64,000 nucleotides of DNA. Source: Planctomycetota bacterium (GTDB lineage Bacteria; Planctomycetota; UBA1135; GCA-002686595). Location: contig JABABA010000008.1 of the NCBI GenBank assembly GCA_014238415.1, forward strand, positions 1 through 64,000. Reading direction: 5' to 3'. Under the pieces are notes generated by a model that worked only from the letters and a program-made list of their open reading frames with translations, was not told the origin of the DNA and did no database searches. This document shows, piece by piece, positions 62,706 to 64,000 of this stretch; position 1 is the stretch's first letter; the number at the start of each line of letters is the position of its first letter. A program made the position numbers and the translations under genes.

Positions 62706-63778
62706 CTGTCCAGGTAGAGGGCCTTGAGGTACTTGGTGTGCTCGGCCAGCTCCGCGCCCACCTGGTTGTAGTCCACTTGCATGATCTTGAAGTCGCTCTT
62801 CACATGGTCCGGCCGGGGAACATTGGGTCGCACCGGGATCTGGGCCGAGCGCGCATTGGCCAGTCGTTCTTCAATCTTCGCAGAGAGTACCCAGTCCACG
62901 AATGCCCGGGCCTCTTTCAGATGGGGAGCGCCCTTCATGATCGCGATGGTGTTGGGAATCAACAGGGTGCCAAGGGGCTCTTCACCATTGGGTCCAGCTT
63001 CCTGGTTGGGGTAGACCGCTACGACCGGAGCCCCGGAAAGGCGTGCCACATTGAAGTCGTCCGTGTCGGTGTAGGCTGCGGCCAATTCGCCGCTGCGCAC
63101 CAGGGTCATGGACTGGCCGTTGGAACGCACCACATGCACGGGGGGTGGATCTTCGTGCTGGTGCGAGGCGATTCTCTTCCAGAAGGCATCGGCGCGGTCC
63201 TGGCCAAGACTTGTGTACATGGCCGCTGCATGGGTCAGCGTGGTGCCTGTCAGGGGCCGGGCCACTCCCACCTTGCCCTGCCAATAGGAATCGAAGAGGT
63301 CCTGCATGTCGTGGATTCTTGCGGGATCCGCCAACTCGGTATTGACGATCACAATGCGCGCCCGGGCGGCGAAGCCGGTCCAGAGATGACCCTGATCCCT
63401 GAAGGTGGCGGGGATGTCCTGGGCGGAAGGCGAGTCGTAGGGCTGCAGCATTCCCAGGCGCGCCAGGCGCACGGTCTGCACGATTTCATTGTTCCAGAAA
63501 ACATCGCAGCGCGGGTGTTCGCTCTCAGCGATCAACTGACCCACCAGCCCCACGGTTTTCTGGTGCTCCTGGTCGTAGAGCGCCTCGACCACAAGCCCGG
63601 TCTGCTTTTCATAATCCCGGACCAGTTCTTCACTGAAGACCTGGTCGAGGGCGCAATAGACCACCAGGTCAGGTTTGGGTCCGCAGGCAAGCAGGCCCAG
63701 CAGGGGCAGGGACAGCAGGGGGCGGCGGCCTTGGAACCAGAGCGGAGCCAGGAACGGATGGAGGGGGGGGCGGGTCAT
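62702..63778 (-). CDS. ABC transporter binding lipoprotein (ferric-iron type)
   Basis: A 358-residue lipoprotein. The lipobox LLGLLACG is at about residues 25-32, then the binding domain begins PDLVVYCALDQVFSEELV. The blocks FWNNEIVQTVRLARLG and RARIVIVNTELADP fit the class of ferric iron-binding proteins (type II fold). Its true ligand could be iron, thiamine or another small ion. A TAGAGT box is only three bases before the ATG at 63778, with a TAGTAG variant six bases away. First gene of the five-gene unit. Confidence 0.9.
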   Translation of the reverse strand: MTRPPLHPFLAPLWFQGRRPLLSLPLLGLLACGPKPDLVVYCALDQVFSEELVRDYEKQTGLVVEALYDQEHQKTVGLVGQLIAESEHPRCDVFWNNEIVQTVRLARLGMLQPYDSPSAQDIPATFRDQGHLWTGFAARARIVIVNTELADPARIHDMQDLFDSYWQGKVGVARPLTGTTLTHAAAMYTSLGQDRADAFWKRIASHQHEDPPPVHVVRSNGQSMTLVRSGELAAAYTDTDDFNVARLSGAPVVAVYPNQEAGPNGEEPLGTLLIPNTIAIMKGAPHLKEARAFVDWVLSAKIEERLANARSAQIPVRPNVPRPDHVKSDFKIMQVDYNQVGAELAEHTKYLKALYLDS

Positions 63779-63987
63779 GGGGACTCTACTAGTGGGGGCG
63801 AGGCCCGGGGGCACAGCCCGAAGCCCTCTTTTCGCCAGCCTAACCAATAGACGCTGGGTTTCTGAGGTCCAAACCCCGGTCCGGGGTCCCAGCCGGTGGA
63901 TTTTGGGGGCCTGCCGGCTCAGGCCAGGGGGATCGTGGGCTTGCTTGAGGCTTGACCCCGCGGGCAGCAGGTGGACAATCCTGGCGC
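63779..63987. other. Divergent promoter region before window end
   Basis: GC-rich with runs of G and C, no gene. It holds the TAGTAGAGT box for the binding-protein gene at its left end and GACAAT at 63974-63979 for the truncated gene at its right end. Confidence 0.4.
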
Positions 63988-64000
63988 ATGACCATGGAAA
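63988..64000 (+). CDS. Possible start of a gene cut by the window end
   Basis: An ATG at 63988 (Met-Thr-Met-Glu) lies eight bases after GACAAT, the same start arrangement as several genes here. Only four codons are visible, so no product can be named. Confidence 0.3.

Noticed and set aside
62738-63850. A 370-codon plus-strand open frame opposite the iron-type binding protein
   Set aside because: The minus-strand product has a lipobox and a clear binding-protein fold; the plus-strand one has nothing recognisable.

Overview
The window is a GC-rich bacterial chromosome segment, almost fully coding, with about 51 protein genes and two tRNAs. The organism is most likely a Gram-negative member of the Planctomycetota or a close relative. 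This is an inference from gene types and not a measured placement. The pointers are two MJ0042-type zinc-finger membrane proteins, Tat-exported Gfo/Idh/MocA and epimerase proteins, a nickel superoxide dismutase with an export signal, a prepilin-like secreted protein, SGNH hydrolases, and a Kdo transferase that implies an LPS-type outer membrane. I see no insertion sequence, prophage, CRISPR array or rRNA operon. Gene order looks like ordinary chromosome backbone with lineage-specific accessory genes between housekeeping genes.

Region 1 to 9 kb holds tRNA-Cys, a DUF6508/zinc-ribbon protein, an isochorismatase-family hydrolase overlapping a PAS-GAF histidine kinase, a convergent single-domain response regulator, a CAP-domain secreted protein, a Gfo/Idh/MocA oxidoreductase, and a polysaccharide-export lipoprotein flanked by two gene-free, hairpin-rich stretches. 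From 9 to 25 kb come cutC, an amino-sugar cassette (nagB, ROK-like kinase, sodium-solute symporter), an exported epimerase, a fatty-acid desaturase, sodN, an NTP/NDP-exchange-like transporter, a BioF-like enzyme, a three-gene run ending in gamma-glutamyltransferase, and the twin zinc-finger/transmembrane proteins.

From 25 to 45 kb lie uvrB, tRNA-Leu, a five-gene Yej-type peptide ABC importer, a VOC protein, gdhA, a DEAD-box RNA helicase, an unusual SDR, two SGNH-hydrolase genes (one a predicted SGNH / alpha-beta-hydrolase / SGNH triple fusion) and uvrC. From 45 to 57 kb is a housekeeping block: a degenerate peptidase-like exported protein, a Xer recombinase, a DksA-type zinc-finger protein, lspA, pyrD, a response-regulator fusion, secA, waaA and metK (with a clear intrinsic terminator), then a prepilin-like protein and a UbiA-family prenyltransferase.

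The last 7 kb (minus strand) is the most distinctive unit. A ferric-iron-type ABC importer (binding lipoprotein, double permease, ATPase) is followed by an exported pentaheme cytochrome and a HEAT-repeat lipoprotein, with all four junctions being 4-base start/stop overlaps. Many transcription units here start a few bases after a TANNNT box, which suggests short-leader or leaderless mRNAs.
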